Assembly: GCF_947172395.1 (NCBI RefSeq)
Contig: NC_069109.1
Location: 6,147,163 to 6,211,162, forward strand
Direction of reading: 5' to 3'
DNA from: Bicyclus anynana
Lineage: Eukaryota > Arthropoda > Insecta > Lepidoptera > Nymphalidae
Length of the DNA: 64,000 bases
Shown here: piece by piece, positions 13,801-22,699 of the stretch
Numbering within the stretch: position 1 is the stretch's first letter
Layout of the letters: the number at the start of each line of letters is the position of its first letter
Program-made: the position numbers and the translations under genes
Notes under the pieces: generated by a model
Told to the model about the DNA's origin: nothing
Seen by the model: only the letters and a program-made list of their open reading frames with translations
Database searches by the model: none

Positions 13801-16800
13801 GTCTAATTTGGCCATATTTTTATACTTATAGTTTTATATTAATAACCAAAATATTAAATTTTTATTATTTTTTTAGGATACTTAAATCCGAATTATAATT
13901 ATGTTAAGTTTGGTTTTTTTTTTTGAAAAGCTGATGATGATAATCTTCCGAACTGTCAATAAATATCATACGTTTTGTCACGTCGTACAAAATGAAAATT
14001 GAAACTTCAAATTACTTGAATCGGACCCAGAAGTACGTTTCTGGGTTTTCTATTACCGGCTAATAGTAGTCACTTGTCAGTCTACGTTGCCAATAAAATA
14101 TATTGAATAATGATATTTATTGACAGTACCTTGCCATATACGAATTTTAAAAAGTTATTTACTCTCTATTTTTTTAAAGTTAAGCTTTTTTATTAATAGT
14201 TGTATAGGGAGGCTTCCATTTTTAAATATCGATTGTTATCCCGTAACTTTTACACCACTTCATTGTAGTGATGTCCATTCCAATTCCATTCCTCAGTTCG
14301 AAAATATATTATACATACATTTTTTTTTAATTTATAGCCTGAGCAGAAAAATAAAAAACGTCGCCTGGTTGAGGGGGAAAATATAGAATATTCTTCCATT
14401 TTTTTTTACCTAGCTTCACGGCTCTGAGTTCTAAGTCCTTTTGAGCTTATAGTGGTTCTTATTATTGGTTTATAGAATCCATGCGTTGACGGAAAGTGTT
14501 TTTCTTTATTTTTAACGTATTTACTGAAATTTAATTTTTTTAATATGTCAACGAAATGAGTGAATGAGCACTCTCAATATTACTGATACTCTTTATATTA
14601 CTGATCAGGCTATAAAAAATTATTGCGTGAAATGTTTAGCACAAAACTTCGTTCTACATACATTACCTATTATTCATTATTATCTCGGTGCGAAATATAT
14701 GTATTTTTCATCTCACTAGCGTGAAAAAATAGTTTTCGTAGCAAGTGGGACAAAAAATTATATTTTATTGGCTAGTGTGATTTTGAATTGTTTCTCGCTT
14801 TATTGAAATAGAAAGTATGTTGTGCACTGTTATAATATGTTGAATCCTTAGAGTAGCGAGAGATTCTATTTTAGAATCCTTCGCTACATATCTATATATT
14901 AGCGGCAGTTACAAAACTACCTTGCATACCAAATAACTGGTTAAAACACTGAATGTTTAGGTACATTTTGCACAAATTTCCCTAAAGACTTTTTTCCGCT
15001 TCCATTTTTGACTGCAGCGTCACTTGGCATCAAGTGAGATTGCAGCATATCTTGTGATTTATTAAAAAAAATACGTTACCATTTTTATAGCACAAATTAA
15101 TTATACGTATACCTATATTATTTTAAACTGGCATCTCTACACACTGATATATTTGTTTGTGTACTATCTCATTCATAGACAATCCATTTTTTTTATGCAT
15201 TGTGAAATGCAGTCAAGGTAACTTATTATTTAATATAAAAGCGCCAGTTTAAAGTAATAATATTATACCTTTACGTAGTTTTAATTTTGAACTATTACAA
15301 GTTGTATAATATATTTATATTCTATGATCGTTTTCTTTTTATAATAAATTTATTTTAAAATAAACATAGATAATGTTTTACTAGACGGATTTTTTCTATG
15401 TATTTTGTTATCTAATTGTATGGATTTTAATTAATCTAGTTAGTGTCATTATTGAAGCTATTTTATGTAAATAAATCTATATTTTATTATAAAAAAATCG
15501 TTTTATTTCAAATCACACACTTAGCAGCAGTTAAGTTTTTGTCGCTAAAACGCTAGAATCTAGTGCCGACAGACAGGTTATTTAAAAATAAACTTCCTTT
15601 TTCAAATATTCCATTACAAGAGAAGTTCAAAATGGAGGCATCTTCAAATTCTTTTTTTTTTTTCATTTTATTATCACGAGTAGACCTAGTATCGTTTTGA
15701 AATTGTATGTAAGCGTAAAGATGTTTGTTGTAAATTTTAAAATATGATAAATTGTGAAAGAATTATAATTGATTGCATTAATAAAACATGTTAGCAAGCA
15801 AGACTGACTCGCCAATCCTGCAGAAATTTATTTCTGTTTTGGTGCGGTGAGATTGTTAATGTATTTATTTTATCCTCTTAAATGTAATTGTGTATCTTCT
15901 AACATATTTTATAAGTTATCTTAATGTAACTAACCAATGGGCCTTTGTAGCCATAAATAAAGAAAAAATATTATTATTATTATTATTAATCTGTAATTAT
16001 AAATTTTATGTTAAATAATTGTTTTACTCCCCTTTTTTTACAGTTGGAACCGTTTATAGAAGAAGATCCCAACGAATTAGAAGAAACAAATCCAAAATTA
16101 ACTCTAACCCCGGATGACAGCAGCGCAGAGAAATTCCAAAATGGCTCCCCACCGATATTCAAGCAAAATTCAAACGCAACGCTCGACGAAAAACAATCAC
16201 CTAAAAATGATTTCATCCGCTCGGCTAGTGCTGCCCACGTATCACATATCGAGAATACCCGGTCTCGGAAAATATCGACACCGGTCACTTCGAAACATGG
16301 CCTTCAGCACATCTCTAGCAAGGTGTCAAATCATTTGCCGAGCAATTTATCTTTGTTGGAATCAGTGCCCGAAGGGAAGCCTAGTAGAGTTAATTCCCAA
16401 GAGGCTTTCGGTAAAAAGTTGATTGTGCCAAAAACGCCAAAGCGAAGTCCATCTACCTCGAGTTTTCAGTACATGTCTACGCCTTTCCATGGTTCAACTT
16501 TATCAGCGTTTGAAAAACCAAGCGAATTCGCTTCCCAATTCAGTTTAAAATCAGTTACTGATAGTCTAGCGCCCATAACCTATTGCTGTGGTTGCAAAAA
16601 GAGGCCTAAAGAGGACGAAACGAAAAAAGAGCCGAACAAATATTTCGATGTACAACTATTAAAAGATCCTATATACTTAGTTATATTAATATCGAATTGT
16701 ACGAGTGCTATTTCGTATACAAATTTCATTATACTAGTGCCGTCCTATGCCCACGAATGTGGTTTCGATAAAACTTTGGGAGCGTATTTGCTATCGATAA

Positions 16801-17264
16801 TATCGGCGTTGGATTTAGTCGGCAGAATTGGTGGATCAGCGTTATCAGATGTAGTTAGTACGCCAAAGAGGTATTTTTTCATTACCGGGTTACTTTTGTC
16901 TGGTATTAGTTTGAGTATGATACCGTTAGTGTCGACTTATTCTGCTATTAGTGCTTTCTGTTGCATTTTTGGTTTAGCATCTGGTATCAACGTTGGTGTC
17001 ACAGCACTAGTTATGACCGAAATGTTGGGAACTGAACGACTTATGTCATCTTATGGTATTAGCTTGTTTATGAACGGTATACTCCAGTTGGTAGGGCCGC
17101 TGATATGTGGGGCCTGGTTTGAATATACAAAATCCTACAAATCTCTATTCGTAACTCTGGGTTTCATCTTGGTATTCGGTGCGGCTTTGTGGTCATTTGT
17201 GCCGATCATACATAGCAGGAGAAGAAAAGCTGAGGCGCTAAAAAATGGCATTGATAAGGCGTAA
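891..17264 (+). CDS. SLC16-type monocarboxylate transporter, 5'-partial, with two alternative last exons
   Basis: Membrane transporter of the major facilitator superfamily, SLC16 (monocarboxylate transporter-like) family, predicted to move small carboxylates or related solutes across the plasma membrane. Shared coding exons are 891-1017, 1623-1802 and 2918-3044; the last exon is either 9070-10191 or 16044-17264. All junctions keep the reading frame: exon 1 ends two bases into a codon, exon 2 supplies one base and ends two bases into a codon, and exon 3 ends on a codon boundary that fits both last exons. Shared exons give membrane segments of the N-terminal half, including the family-like stretches RLRGLANGICMSGSAFGS and LPPVLRYLL; the last exons give a variable cytosolic loop and the C-terminal six segments. 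The first membrane segment and start codon lie left of the window. Substrate cannot be told from sequence; family assignment is firm, orthology is not. Confidence 0.88.
1013..1140 (+). repeat. 22-bp tandem repeat containing the splice donor
   Basis: About six head-to-tail units of TTTTAGGTAAGTCCCACT plus TACA begin in the last five exon bases and run into the intron. Units 1, 2, 4, 5 and 6 keep AGGTAAG; unit 3 reads ATATAAG. Within a unit GTAAGT and ACTTAC are perfect inverted repeats separated by CCC. A stray partial unit lies near 1458-1474. Use of any later donor would bring an immediate in-frame TAA. Confidence 0.9.
1147..1455 (+). mobile_element. Non-LTR retrotransposon 3'-tail repeats (family D), two partial copies
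   Basis: Begins with CTAATATTATAAACGCGAA and carries the stretch TTTGGAATGGAAATAGATTT, followed by a second partial copy from about 1345 with GGATTAACACATAGGCTAC. Related copies lie at 31077-31298 and 58907-59110. No coding sequence remains. The retrotransposon-tail assignment is by resemblance to lepidopteran repeats and is uncertain. Confidence 0.6.
1623..1802 (+). CDS. Transporter exon (shared, RLRGLANGI signature)
   Basis: Acceptor AAG at 1620-1622 after a T-tract, donor GTGAGT at 1803. Encodes FGAMVGTGAGLAFPPTVYIV and then the SYF-RLRGLANGI-SGSAFGS-LPP run conserved in SLC16 helices 4-5 and their connecting loop. This exon is much more GC-rich than the surrounding introns, consistent with coding constraint. 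Confidence 0.88.
1812..2118. repeat. ATC/TCA trinucleotide microsatellite, two blocks
   Basis: Two ATC-rich blocks (about 1812-1872 and 2008-2118) with interruptions, inside the intron after the 1623-1802 exon. An open frame through the second block is a by-product of the repeat. Confidence 0.9.
2412..2606 (+). mobile_element. Retrotransposon-tail repeat (family C)
   Basis: Runs from GACGTCGCGCGGTTTCACCC to TATAATATTAATATAGATT. The core phrases CCTCGATAAATGGGCTATCT and GACCAGTAGTTCCTGAGATT recur at 8850-9040, 27330-27512, 33395-33588, 39239-39426 and 41767-41945, all in the plus orientation. It resembles RTE-like LINE 3' ends or derived SINEs common in Lepidoptera; the class is uncertain. 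Confidence 0.65.
2763..2904 (+). repeat. Tandem duplication of about 72 bp just before an acceptor
   Basis: Two direct copies start with ATGCCTACTCTAGCTA (about 2768 and 2838) and end with ATGATAGTGACGTCACAATT. The second copy ends about 13 bases before the CAG acceptor of the exon at 2918. Each carries a TGACGTCA palindrome. Confidence 0.85.
2918..3044 (+). CDS. Transporter exon (shared, membrane segment 6)
   Basis: Acceptor CAG at 2915-2917, donor GTTAGT at 3045. Completes a Gln codon, then encodes a hydrophobic segment (LILGGIMLNVWAAALLF) and the start of an acidic cytosolic loop ending EEDDECPQ on a codon boundary. The loop continues in frame into either alternative last exon. Confidence 0.88.
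3070..3232. mobile_element. GC-rich inverted-repeat element (MITE-like, family P)
   Basis: Starts TAGTCTGGCAAGTTTGTTGG and ends with GAAGTTGCCAAGCTATACT, an imperfect terminal inverted repeat. The interior GCTACACGCCCCCCGGCCCG recurs at 7138-7292; a shorter relative is at 4428-4575. Short open frames across it are spurious. Confidence 0.65.
3233..4425. other. Intronic non-coding stretch with degenerate repeats
   Basis: AT-rich sequence with phrases such as TTGTCTATTTACTTCT that recur at about 4110, 20990 and 31503 and suggest old repeat copies. A short palindromic TAACG run lies near 4232-4256. No coding exon could be supported on either strand. Confidence 0.6.
4428..4575. mobile_element. 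Inverted-repeat element (MITE-like, family P, short form)
   Basis: Ends are GCTTGGCAAATTCG and CGAATTTGCCAAGTTAT, a 12-14 bp inverted repeat. The interior has a direct repeat, each copy ending GTGCGCGCGGGGCA. Related to 3070-3232 and 7138-7292. Confidence 0.65.
4576..6250. other. Intronic AT-rich DNA with old repeat fragments
   Basis: Mostly A/T-rich. About 5530-5640 carries an inverted copy of a repeat (ACTCGAGTGGGGTCTCAAATG) also seen at 37700-37770 and 53985-54090. A fragment near 5470-5525 resembles family D in reverse. No coding sequence seen. Confidence 0.55.
6256..6515 (+). mobile_element. tRNA-derived SINE, family B
   Basis: Head GACCTCCGTGGCGG with B-box-like GTTCGATCCCC, body GGTCCAGGTCTGGCTGG, tail CATCACTTACCATCAGGTGA and an A-rich end. 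The A-box half is truncated compared with the full copy at 31542-31862. Confidence 0.8.
6516..7137. other. Intronic AT-rich DNA, no feature recognised
   Basis: Long A and T runs. Open frames on both strands at 6544-6884 are low-complexity and show no codon bias or domain motif, so I see nothing coding here. Confidence 0.6.
7138..7292. mobile_element. GC-rich inverted-repeat element (MITE-like, family P)
   Basis: Starts AGTCTGGCTAGTTGGTGACA and ends with GGAGTTACCAAGCCAAACTA. Shares GCTACACGCCCCCCGGCCCG and CCATTGGGAGTGTTACGAAC with 3070-3232. An inner short inverted repeat flanks CCCTACCTACAGGG. Confidence 0.6.
7293..7460 (+). mobile_element. Repeat family G (CCTGCCTCGCTAGAC element)
   Basis: Begins GGACCTGCCTCGCTAGAC and includes TATAAGATCAATGATCTAAT. 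Other copies: 11490-11775 plus, 8170-8380 minus, 29757-29815 plus, 57595-57765 minus, 58430-58895 minus, 61585-61745 plus. Non-coding; class unknown. Confidence 0.65.
7735..7915 (+). repeat. GTAGGG-type low-complexity tract at a retrotransposon tail
   Basis: Irregular repeats of GTAGGGTAGGGGTAG followed by AGCGAAGCTTGACCGGGTCC and CTAGTT. The same tract-plus-tail arrangement is seen at 57160-57265 and, on the other strand, 30645-30900 and 62385-62610. It is a variable simple tract inside a dispersed element, not a telomere array. Confidence 0.7.
8170..8380 (-). mobile_element. Repeat family G, inverted copy
   Basis: Carries ATGAAACATCGATTCTATAG and ends CTAGCGAGGCAGGTTC, the reverse complement of the family G head at 7293. 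Confidence 0.6.
8850..9040 (+). mobile_element. Retrotransposon-tail repeat (family C)
   Basis: Contains GCCGCGCAGTTTCACCCGTG, GGACCAGTAGTTCCTGAGAT and the ending TACTATTAGTATAGAT. It ends about 30 bases before the acceptor of the alternative exon at 9070, so the 3' part of this intron is repeat-derived. Confidence 0.65.
9070..10191 (+). CDS. Transporter alternative last exon A (C-terminal half, 373 residues)
   Basis: Acceptor TTTCAG at 9064-9069, in frame with the exon ending at 3044; stop TAA at 10189-10191. It encodes an acidic start (DDILFEEEEP), a long variable cytosolic loop, the conserved block STPFHGSTLSAFEKP, a Cys-rich stretch (CCFCCKRKK), then about six membrane segments: DPTYLVILIS, ALDLVGRIGGSALCD, FFGLASGINNGV, YGISLFVNGLLQLVGP and a basic tail HKKKK. 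Exon B at 16044 encodes a paralogous half. A SINE begins about 8 bases after the stop. No AATAAA is visible until 11979-11984; an ATTAAA variant lies inside the SINE at 10305-10310. The reading frame is intact, so it is likely functional. Confidence 0.9.
   Translation, partial: DDILFEEEEPVEAFDITPDKPNGLPDGLSKENSTKNLSQTHMHNSQNCMHSTQNLRYNVSKRKLSYTRPITKNTLSSGSIALDGVPDGRKLDGQEGFGRKLSVTKRNMSTSSFAYVSTPFHGSTLSAFEKPNEFASQFSLKSITESVADVALCCFCCKRKKSAEKSKFFDVSLLTDPTYLVILISSSTVAISCTNFIILLPSHAQNIGFDKAKGAYLLSTVSALDLVGRIGGSALCDLNFMPKTFYFVGGLFFSGVSLATLPFLKSYTALSVVCAFFGLASGINNGVTTLVMAEILGVDRLMSTYGISLFVNGLLQLVGPPLCGLWYEHDKNYVHMFVTFGFIFIGGASLWLFMPMINRHKKKKLENALTIKA
10199..10500 (+). mobile_element. tRNA-derived SINE, family A
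   Basis: Head GATAGCCCAGTGG (A box-like), GGTTCGAATCCGGTCC (B box), body GCACCTCCAACTTTTCAG, tail GAGCCGAATATGGGTTGATAA. It lies directly after the stop codon of exon A and probably forms its 3' UTR. Confidence 0.85.
10501..10924. other. Non-coding stretch after exon A
   Basis: AT-rich with several TGACGTCA-like palindromes near 10760 and 10835. No coding sequence supported; part may be 3' UTR of the exon A transcript. Confidence 0.5.
10925..11045 (-). mobile_element. tRNA-derived SINE, short family S (minus)
   Basis: In reverse orientation it reads AATAGCTCAACGGTAACAGC (A box) and GGTTCGATCCCCGCCCCG (B box), ending near AATACAGTCTTTGTCGACTA. A plus-strand relative lies at 48150-48270. The lack of a tRNA cloverleaf argues against a real tRNA gene. 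Confidence 0.65.
11490..11775 (+). mobile_element. Repeat family G, long copy
   Basis: From GGACCTGCCTCGCTAGACGT through AAACTTCTAGTTCAGTATA to CAGGTCCTTCTATAATTGGT. This gives the fullest view of the family: about 285 bp with a CTCGCTAGAC head and a GTCCTT...GGTCTGAGG end. Confidence 0.6.
11820..12520 (+). repeat. Four-copy tandem repeat, unit about 178 bp
   Basis: Four head-to-tail units, each with TTAGTTATGGATCCGTAGAA (about 11840, 12020, 12197, 12375), TCATCTCGATGAGACGATCA and GCTAACTGGGTTACCAGGTA. The copies are nearly identical, so the amplification is recent. Units carry TAATAAA after the GGTTACCAG phrase. No open frame. It lies between the two alternative last exons of the transporter. 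Confidence 0.92.
12521..13480. other. Non-coding stretch with one small palindrome
   Basis: A small inverted-repeat element spans about 12622-12693 (CTGGTTAGTAACAA and TTGTTACTAACCAG). The segment from about 12950 resembles a LINE 3' tail ending in TATAATAATAGTATAGAT near 13100. No coding sequence. Confidence 0.55.
13485..13575 (-). mobile_element. CR1/Jockey-like LINE 3' end, degraded (minus)
   Basis: TCAAATCAAATCAAAATTCA followed by TTTACAAGCACTTTTGAAAG is the reverse complement of the LINE tail seen intact at 45490-45655. Confidence 0.65.
13576..16043. other. Intronic AT-rich DNA before exon B
   Basis: No host coding sequence found. In particular, no copies of the shared N-terminal transporter exons are present between exon A and exon B, which argues that exon B is not the tail of a separate complete tandem gene. 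A TTA microsatellite lies at about 15967-15990. Confidence 0.6.
16044..17264 (+). CDS. Transporter alternative last exon B (C-terminal half, 406 residues)
   Basis: Acceptor TTACAG just before 16044, in frame with the exon ending at 3044; stop TAA at 17262-17264. Starts LEPFIEEDPNELEE, then a Ser/Lys-rich variable loop, then STPFHGSTLSAFEKP identical to exon A, CCGCKKRPK in place of the Cys-rich stretch of A, and six membrane segments including DPIYLVILIS, ALDLVGRIGGSALSD, FGLASGINVGVTALVM and YGISLFMNGILQLVGP. Membrane segments are well conserved between A and B while the loop and tail diverge, as expected for selected paralogous halves. A normal AATAAA follows 103 bases after the stop, so B is the best candidate for the default transcript end. 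Confidence 0.9.
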   Translation: MEPFIEEDPNELEETNPKLTLTPDDSSAEKFQNGSPPIFKQNSNATLDEKQSPKNDFIRSASAAHVSHIENTRSRKISTPVTSKHGLQHISSKVSNHLPSNLSLLESVPEGKPSRVNSQEAFGKKLIVPKTPKRSPSTSSFQYMSTPFHGSTLSAFEKPSEFASQFSLKSVTDSLAPITYCCGCKKRPKEDETKKEPNKYFDVQLLKDPIYLVILISNCTSAISYTNFIILVPSYAHECGFDKTLGAYLLSIISALDLVGRIGGSALSDVVSTPKRYFFITGLLLSGISLSMIPLVSTYSAISAFCCIFGLASGINVGVTALVMTEMLGTERLMSSYGISLFMNGILQLVGPLICGAWFEYTKSYKSLFVTLGFILVFGAALWSFVPIIHSRRRKAEALKNGIDKA

Positions 17265-17366
17265 ATAGCCTAAAATTCAAGAAGACAGTTTAACATCGGG
17301 TATTAGTGCGAGACAGACGACCGTTTGTGTGTTAACCATAGATTTTAACTGTAGATGTGTCTAGAA

Positions 17367-17372
17367 AATAAA
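17367..17372 (+). promoter_or_regulatory. Polyadenylation signal for exon B transcripts
   Basis: AATAAA, about 100 bases after the stop at 17264, at the usual distance for an insect 3' UTR end. Cleavage site not determinable here. Confidence 0.6.
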
Positions 17373-19505
17373 AAGATGACATTGTTTTGCATTGAGTTAC
17401 TATGTACTAGAGAAGACATCATTTGTGGCGATATCACCGCATTCATAGTCTTGCTAGCTATGATGAGCGAAAAACCTAAACACTACGTAATTCAAGGCAT
17501 TACGACGTTTTGATCGCATCTTATATGCGGCTTAAGTGTCTGTTTGTCGCATACAGCTTACTGATTGCTTGCGGAATTGTAATAGGGTGAAGTTGCCACA
17601 ACATTCAAGTAGTAATATTATAAACAGCCGATTGGACTGAAAGTTGTAACGGACAAAAATATACCTTAGATGTAAAGGGCATGTCCCAATTTTGTATGGC
17701 CTTTATTCCGAGTGTCAACTAAGCAGAACAAATTATTTTTATCTTAAAAGAACATAAAATATAGGGCTTAACCCCAAAATAAAAAAAATTTGGAACCCGC
17801 ATTTTTTTTTTAATTAATTAATTAAAATGTTTTTTTTATTAGCTGTCAACATTAATTAAGAATTTTTAACTGTTTAATTTGTAGACAAGGGAGTGAAACA
17901 AAAAAAAATATTTATCTGATTAATGCAACCCGCATTAATTCTAAAAATAATTTCCTCAACAGTAATTTGTATCTTCTATCCGTATAAAATACTATTGACC
18001 TGCTTATAAATTATAATAAATGAATAATAAAGGCCCATTTTGGGACATGTCCTTTATGATTCCCGCAAAGTTTGCGAAAAACTTAATTTCATGCTGATGA
18101 CCGCTAGTAATTAAGCAACCTAGCGTTGCGTCTCTCTCTAGTTTAATAATTATGTTTTTATATTCTGACATTCGTTTGGACCGTCTTCTCTGGTACATAG
18201 TGCCAACTCTCAATTTTGTGTTGATATAATCTGGTACCAGCTTCTTGGTTTCGGTTGGTCACGGCTCTTTTGGCACTTGACTTCAACCAGAAACAATGTA
18301 GAAGCATATCTACAATTAAAATCTGTGGGTCAATTTATTACAATTGCTTTTACTATTCAGTATTATAAATATACCTAAATCTTTCCATAACCTCCTCGAA
18401 TAATAATAACGAATATCACAATGGTGTATTTATGTATTTCGCGCGCAATTTAATTCATAGACAAATCTATTTTTTTTTCTTCTTAGTTTTAAGTTTAGGT
18501 ACTCAAGGCTAGCATAGTACCTACGTTTGGGTATCTCGTATTGCATTGCAAAAACAGATTATAATTCTTACAATTCCAAATGGGCATTACATTTACTTAA
18601 ATGTTTATAATTTACACCATGCATATGGCAAAGCTAGTAAAATTATCATATTTGGTAGTGAATATATTTCATACAAAATAAAAATTACTCAATTCGATTG
18701 AATAGGCTGTATAATTACCGACCTTTGCCTGGTCCGATATAAACAAATTGGAAAACAACAAGATTTTTGTAATGCAATCATTGCCTTTATTAATTTTTGA
18801 AGTATTTTTCACTATTATTATATTTTTTACTCTTACTATTTTCGAATAATTTTAATTTACTAAGCGCTACGTAGCTAATATTTAAATATTTTATAAGTTT
18901 TAGTATGTTTAATTATTATTACATTTTCAGGGTTTTCAGAATTAAAAAAATATAAATTAATTCATCAAATAATATCCAGTGACTAAAAGTTGCATTTGTA
19001 GAACAAAGTTACCCATATTAATTATAAAGAAATTATACATAAAAAGAAAAATTTAATAACCATTATGTCCATACGTTTTCAGGTAATTTCTTGTCTATGG
19101 TTCTTACAAAGTTTTTTGTAAATTACTAGAGTTTGGCTAATGAATGAAGAAACTAAAAACACCAGCTAAATTAAAAAAAAAACTGAGTAAATTCTGAATA
19201 TCTGATTATAGTGCAAATATTGGAATAACTGAGTTTAATACTTATTTATAGGTAGACAAACCAGAAAATAATTTATACAGACTATGAAAACGTATGTTTT
19301 TTTTAAATTGTTTAAATGATTTTTTAAATTTGGCGGGCGACTTTATTCTCTACTTTCATTAGCCAGACTCTAGTATCTCGTATTTGAAATATTCGGAGGT
19401 ATGTATCAATTACCTTTATGCTAGACACAAACGGTCAATTATTTTCACGTTTCTGTAGCACCCACGACTATAATTGATCGTGTGTTGGTCACTGCGTACA
19501 TAACT
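17373..19505. other. Intergenic AT-rich DNA, no gene seen
   Basis: Six-frame inspection gives only short low-complexity frames. No recognisable domain, RNA gene or structured repeat was supported. Confidence 0.55.
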
Positions 19506-19795
19506 TTGACAGCCGCGTGGCGCAGTGGGCAGAGACCCTGCTTTCTGCATCCACGGCCGTGGGTTCGATTCCCACAACTGGAAAATATTTGTGTGGTGAG
19601 CACGGGTGTTTTCCAGTGTCTGTGTGTATTTATTCATTATATAAGTATTTATACGTAGTATATAATTGTATATTAATATTATAATATCAACTATCTTAGC
19701 ACCCATAACACAAGCTACTCTGTATGCTTACTTTGGGGCTAGATAGTGATGTGTATTGTTTAAGTATATTTATTTATTTATTTAACTTGTCTAGT
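19506..19795 (+). mobile_element. tRNA-derived SINE, family T
   Basis: Head GCCGCGTGGCGCAGTGGGCA (A box), GTGGGTTCGATTCCCACAAC (B box), then GTGTTTTCCAGTGTCTGTGT and CCATAACACAAGCTAC. Matches the layout of widespread lepidopteran tRNA-derived SINEs. The only copy in the window. Confidence 0.8.
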
Positions 19796-22365
19796 ATGCC
19801 GCGTGGGTACTGTCGTTTGCTTTTCAGAAACGTGAGAATAATAATTGACCATCAATGGCGACCTTTATACATAGATGTAAAACTTTTATATAATATAGAA
19901 TATTACTAAAATCATGCCTTACTAATATTAATCAAAATCACATTAACTATATAGTAATGTATTTTTAAACTCTAAAATATATCATAGTTATCTATAGCTT
20001 ATTTTGTAAGTTTAAATCATTGCTAAAATCGAATATTTTCAATTGAACATAACGAAATGGCAGCTAGTGGTAAAATATTCAATTTCTAAAAAACTCAATT
20101 CATAATTCTTTTAAATTTCCTTCTTCGAGGCGACTACTCAGTTAATAACGCACTTTCTATGATATTACTTGTAAAAAAACAAGATTTTAAAAATAAATAT
20201 TAAAATCAAACGCCCGTATTTTTGGTTTATAATCTTCTATAACTTTAAATAATTGCAAAAAAAATATTTTCTACCTCATTTTCCGGAAATTATTTCACAA
20301 GAAAAATATTACGTGAAAAAAAATCATCAGAGAATTTCATTTAAGAATTTTAATTTTAAAACTGCATTTACTGTCATTATCATAAATGTTTGATACTGGA
20401 TATTTTAATATTGATAGTTTAATTTACAACATAGACAGAGAAGTAAATAGACTGCTTGGCGCGCGTAAAGTCAAATTGACACTGCGACACACTGAGCCGT
20501 TCTTTCATCAGGGTTACCAACTTGGGGGTTTCCCCCCCCCCCAGATTTAGGGGGTAAATAAGTGAGGTGGAATTTTTTAGGGGTCTGAAATTTTTAGGAG
20601 TATTTTCAGGGATTTTTTTACTCTTTAATATGTATTTTTAAATTGATAATATTAATATTTCTTGCGACTTAAATACGTAATTCTACAACCACTCTGTGAT
20701 GACTGGATGCAATTTTTATCCAATAAAAAAAAATGTTAAATTTATTCAATGTCAACATGTATGATTTCAAAAAATCTCAATCTTCAAATGAAGACGTAAT
20801 ATTTTACGTATTAAATAACGACTTTTGAAACACATTACAGATATTTTCTAAATCATTATGATTTTTTTTGAGGGGGACAATTCAATAATTAAGGCTTAAG
20901 GTTAGGGGTTTTTGACACAAACACGTATCCTGTCGTCTTAGCTGGTTTATTTTCAGAGTTTTTACGCTGTGGCTTTCTTAAGAAGTGGTTGTCTATTTAC
21001 TACTTTGTCTACTTACTTTTCATTGCGACCTCATGTATTTCACCCCATAGACGTATTGAGCTGCCTAGTGTAATTTATATGACACAGAGATAGAGCATAA
21101 AGCATAGGTACCTTGATATACCTGGGATTTTATTATTATCACAATTAGAATAGAATTTGGTCCAGTGTACTTACTTACTATGAAAAATATTAATGGTTTA
21201 ATGTACGTACATTCATTTTGAGAAGTGTTATTTTATTAGTTAAATTTACTAATAAATGTACTATATGTATACTATACTATATCACGCAATATATTAATTA
21301 ATATAAATCATGTAAACTTATATTTTAAGCAATCTTAATGCCAGCAGCATTGTTCTCATTTGGAGGATACCTATAAAGTTATAAATTCCTCTGACATGAC
21401 AACAAGGTTGACATAGACAATATAGATTAGTCATCGATCGTAGATCGTTAGATGGGCCTCAAAGCGTCGCGGGATTGTCATTGGTTTCGAATATTGAGTC
21501 ATCGTCGTCGTCATCACTCGTAACATATTTCTCTTTATTCATGTTGTTGCTTGTATTTTTACACTTCCAATATGAACATGGAAGCATAATTAAGGAATTA
21601 AAATAAAAAAAAACAGTAAATATTTTTTTAAGTTCACGTCCACTCACAGCATGCGCTTGTTACGTACTAAGATAAGATGTGCGTGCACGTCTTTGGGTAA
21701 TGAAAATTGTTCTTTCTTTAGTATGGAGGGGCCCATCTAACAATTTATATCGATGAGATTAGTTACATCTCTTAACAAACCGTGGACAGAGTATTTCTTT
21801 TTCTACGATACAAATGTTCTAACGCTTACTAGATTTAAACAAACGAATTAAACTTGATAAATACGTTTAATTTTGTAGGTGCTATAAATAGATCACAATT
21901 ATTCCAATGTAGTAATAGTTTTATGATAAAATAGTATAATTAACTTATAATTAGTAGGTATTACTAATAAAGTAACACTGGAATTTAGTTAATTAATCAT
22001 TAAGTTACGGGCTATGTATGTATTTAACTATAATTTAGGAAAACGATTAAAAAGTTTTGATGAAATTTTTGAGCGTCGAAGTATTTAATCTTATCAGAAG
22101 AAATTGTGTTTTATTTTAATTAAATCATGTTTTATCTCCAAGCTATTACATAGCTTAATGGGGATGATGACTAGGTTTCAACATATTGATTTTGACAACA
22201 AGTTAGTTTTTTGGAATGCAAAAAATGTACTCAATACTCACCAATAGGACTCGTACATGGTGGAAGTACTAAACAACATGCCAGCTCCCTGCTGCAAATA
22301 AATCCTATAATCCCATAATGGGGTCTTAAAATCTGATAAGATTTTACTATTGATCTACGCTACGA
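19796..22365. other. Intergenic DNA, no gene seen
   Basis: AT-rich. A run of 13 C lies near 20531. A fragment at 22160-22200 (GGGGATGATGACTAGGTTTC) matches the start of the MITE at 59136. No coding sequence supported. Confidence 0.5.
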
Positions 22366-22367
22366 GT

Positions 22368-22500
22368 AGGTATGTGCGCTGAGGCATGGTGCGGGTGACA
22401 GTTGCCTTATGACGTTCATAATACGTACTATTATCGTGATTCGCGGCAAACTTATCAGTGTGAAAATAACTGTCACCCGCACCACGCTACAGCGCACGAA
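22368..22500. mobile_element. Short inverted-repeat element (MITE-like, family J)
   Basis: Left arm GTGCGCTGAGGCATGGTGCG then GGTGACAGTT; right arm AACTGTCACCCGCACCACGC then TACAGCGCAC. About 30-bp arms around a 70-base centre. A lone arm is seen at 30156-30175. Confidence 0.8.
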
Positions 22501-22699
22501 CTGTAAAAGGTTTGAAGGCGCTTGCAAAGTGTAATTCTATGAATGTGTAATCTAAATTTACAATTATTACTATATATTATTATTATTACAGGTTTTTGTA
22601 ATTACTATAATTATTATCTAGTGTATAAATAATAATTTTCTATTCATTTATTTTTTGTTTCATTTACCCGATGTGAGCGAATTTAACTTTTGAATAATT

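Noticed and set aside
19506..19580. tRNA gene
   Set aside because: A and B boxes belong to a SINE with a known lepidopteran-style body and tail; no acceptor stem pairing was seen.
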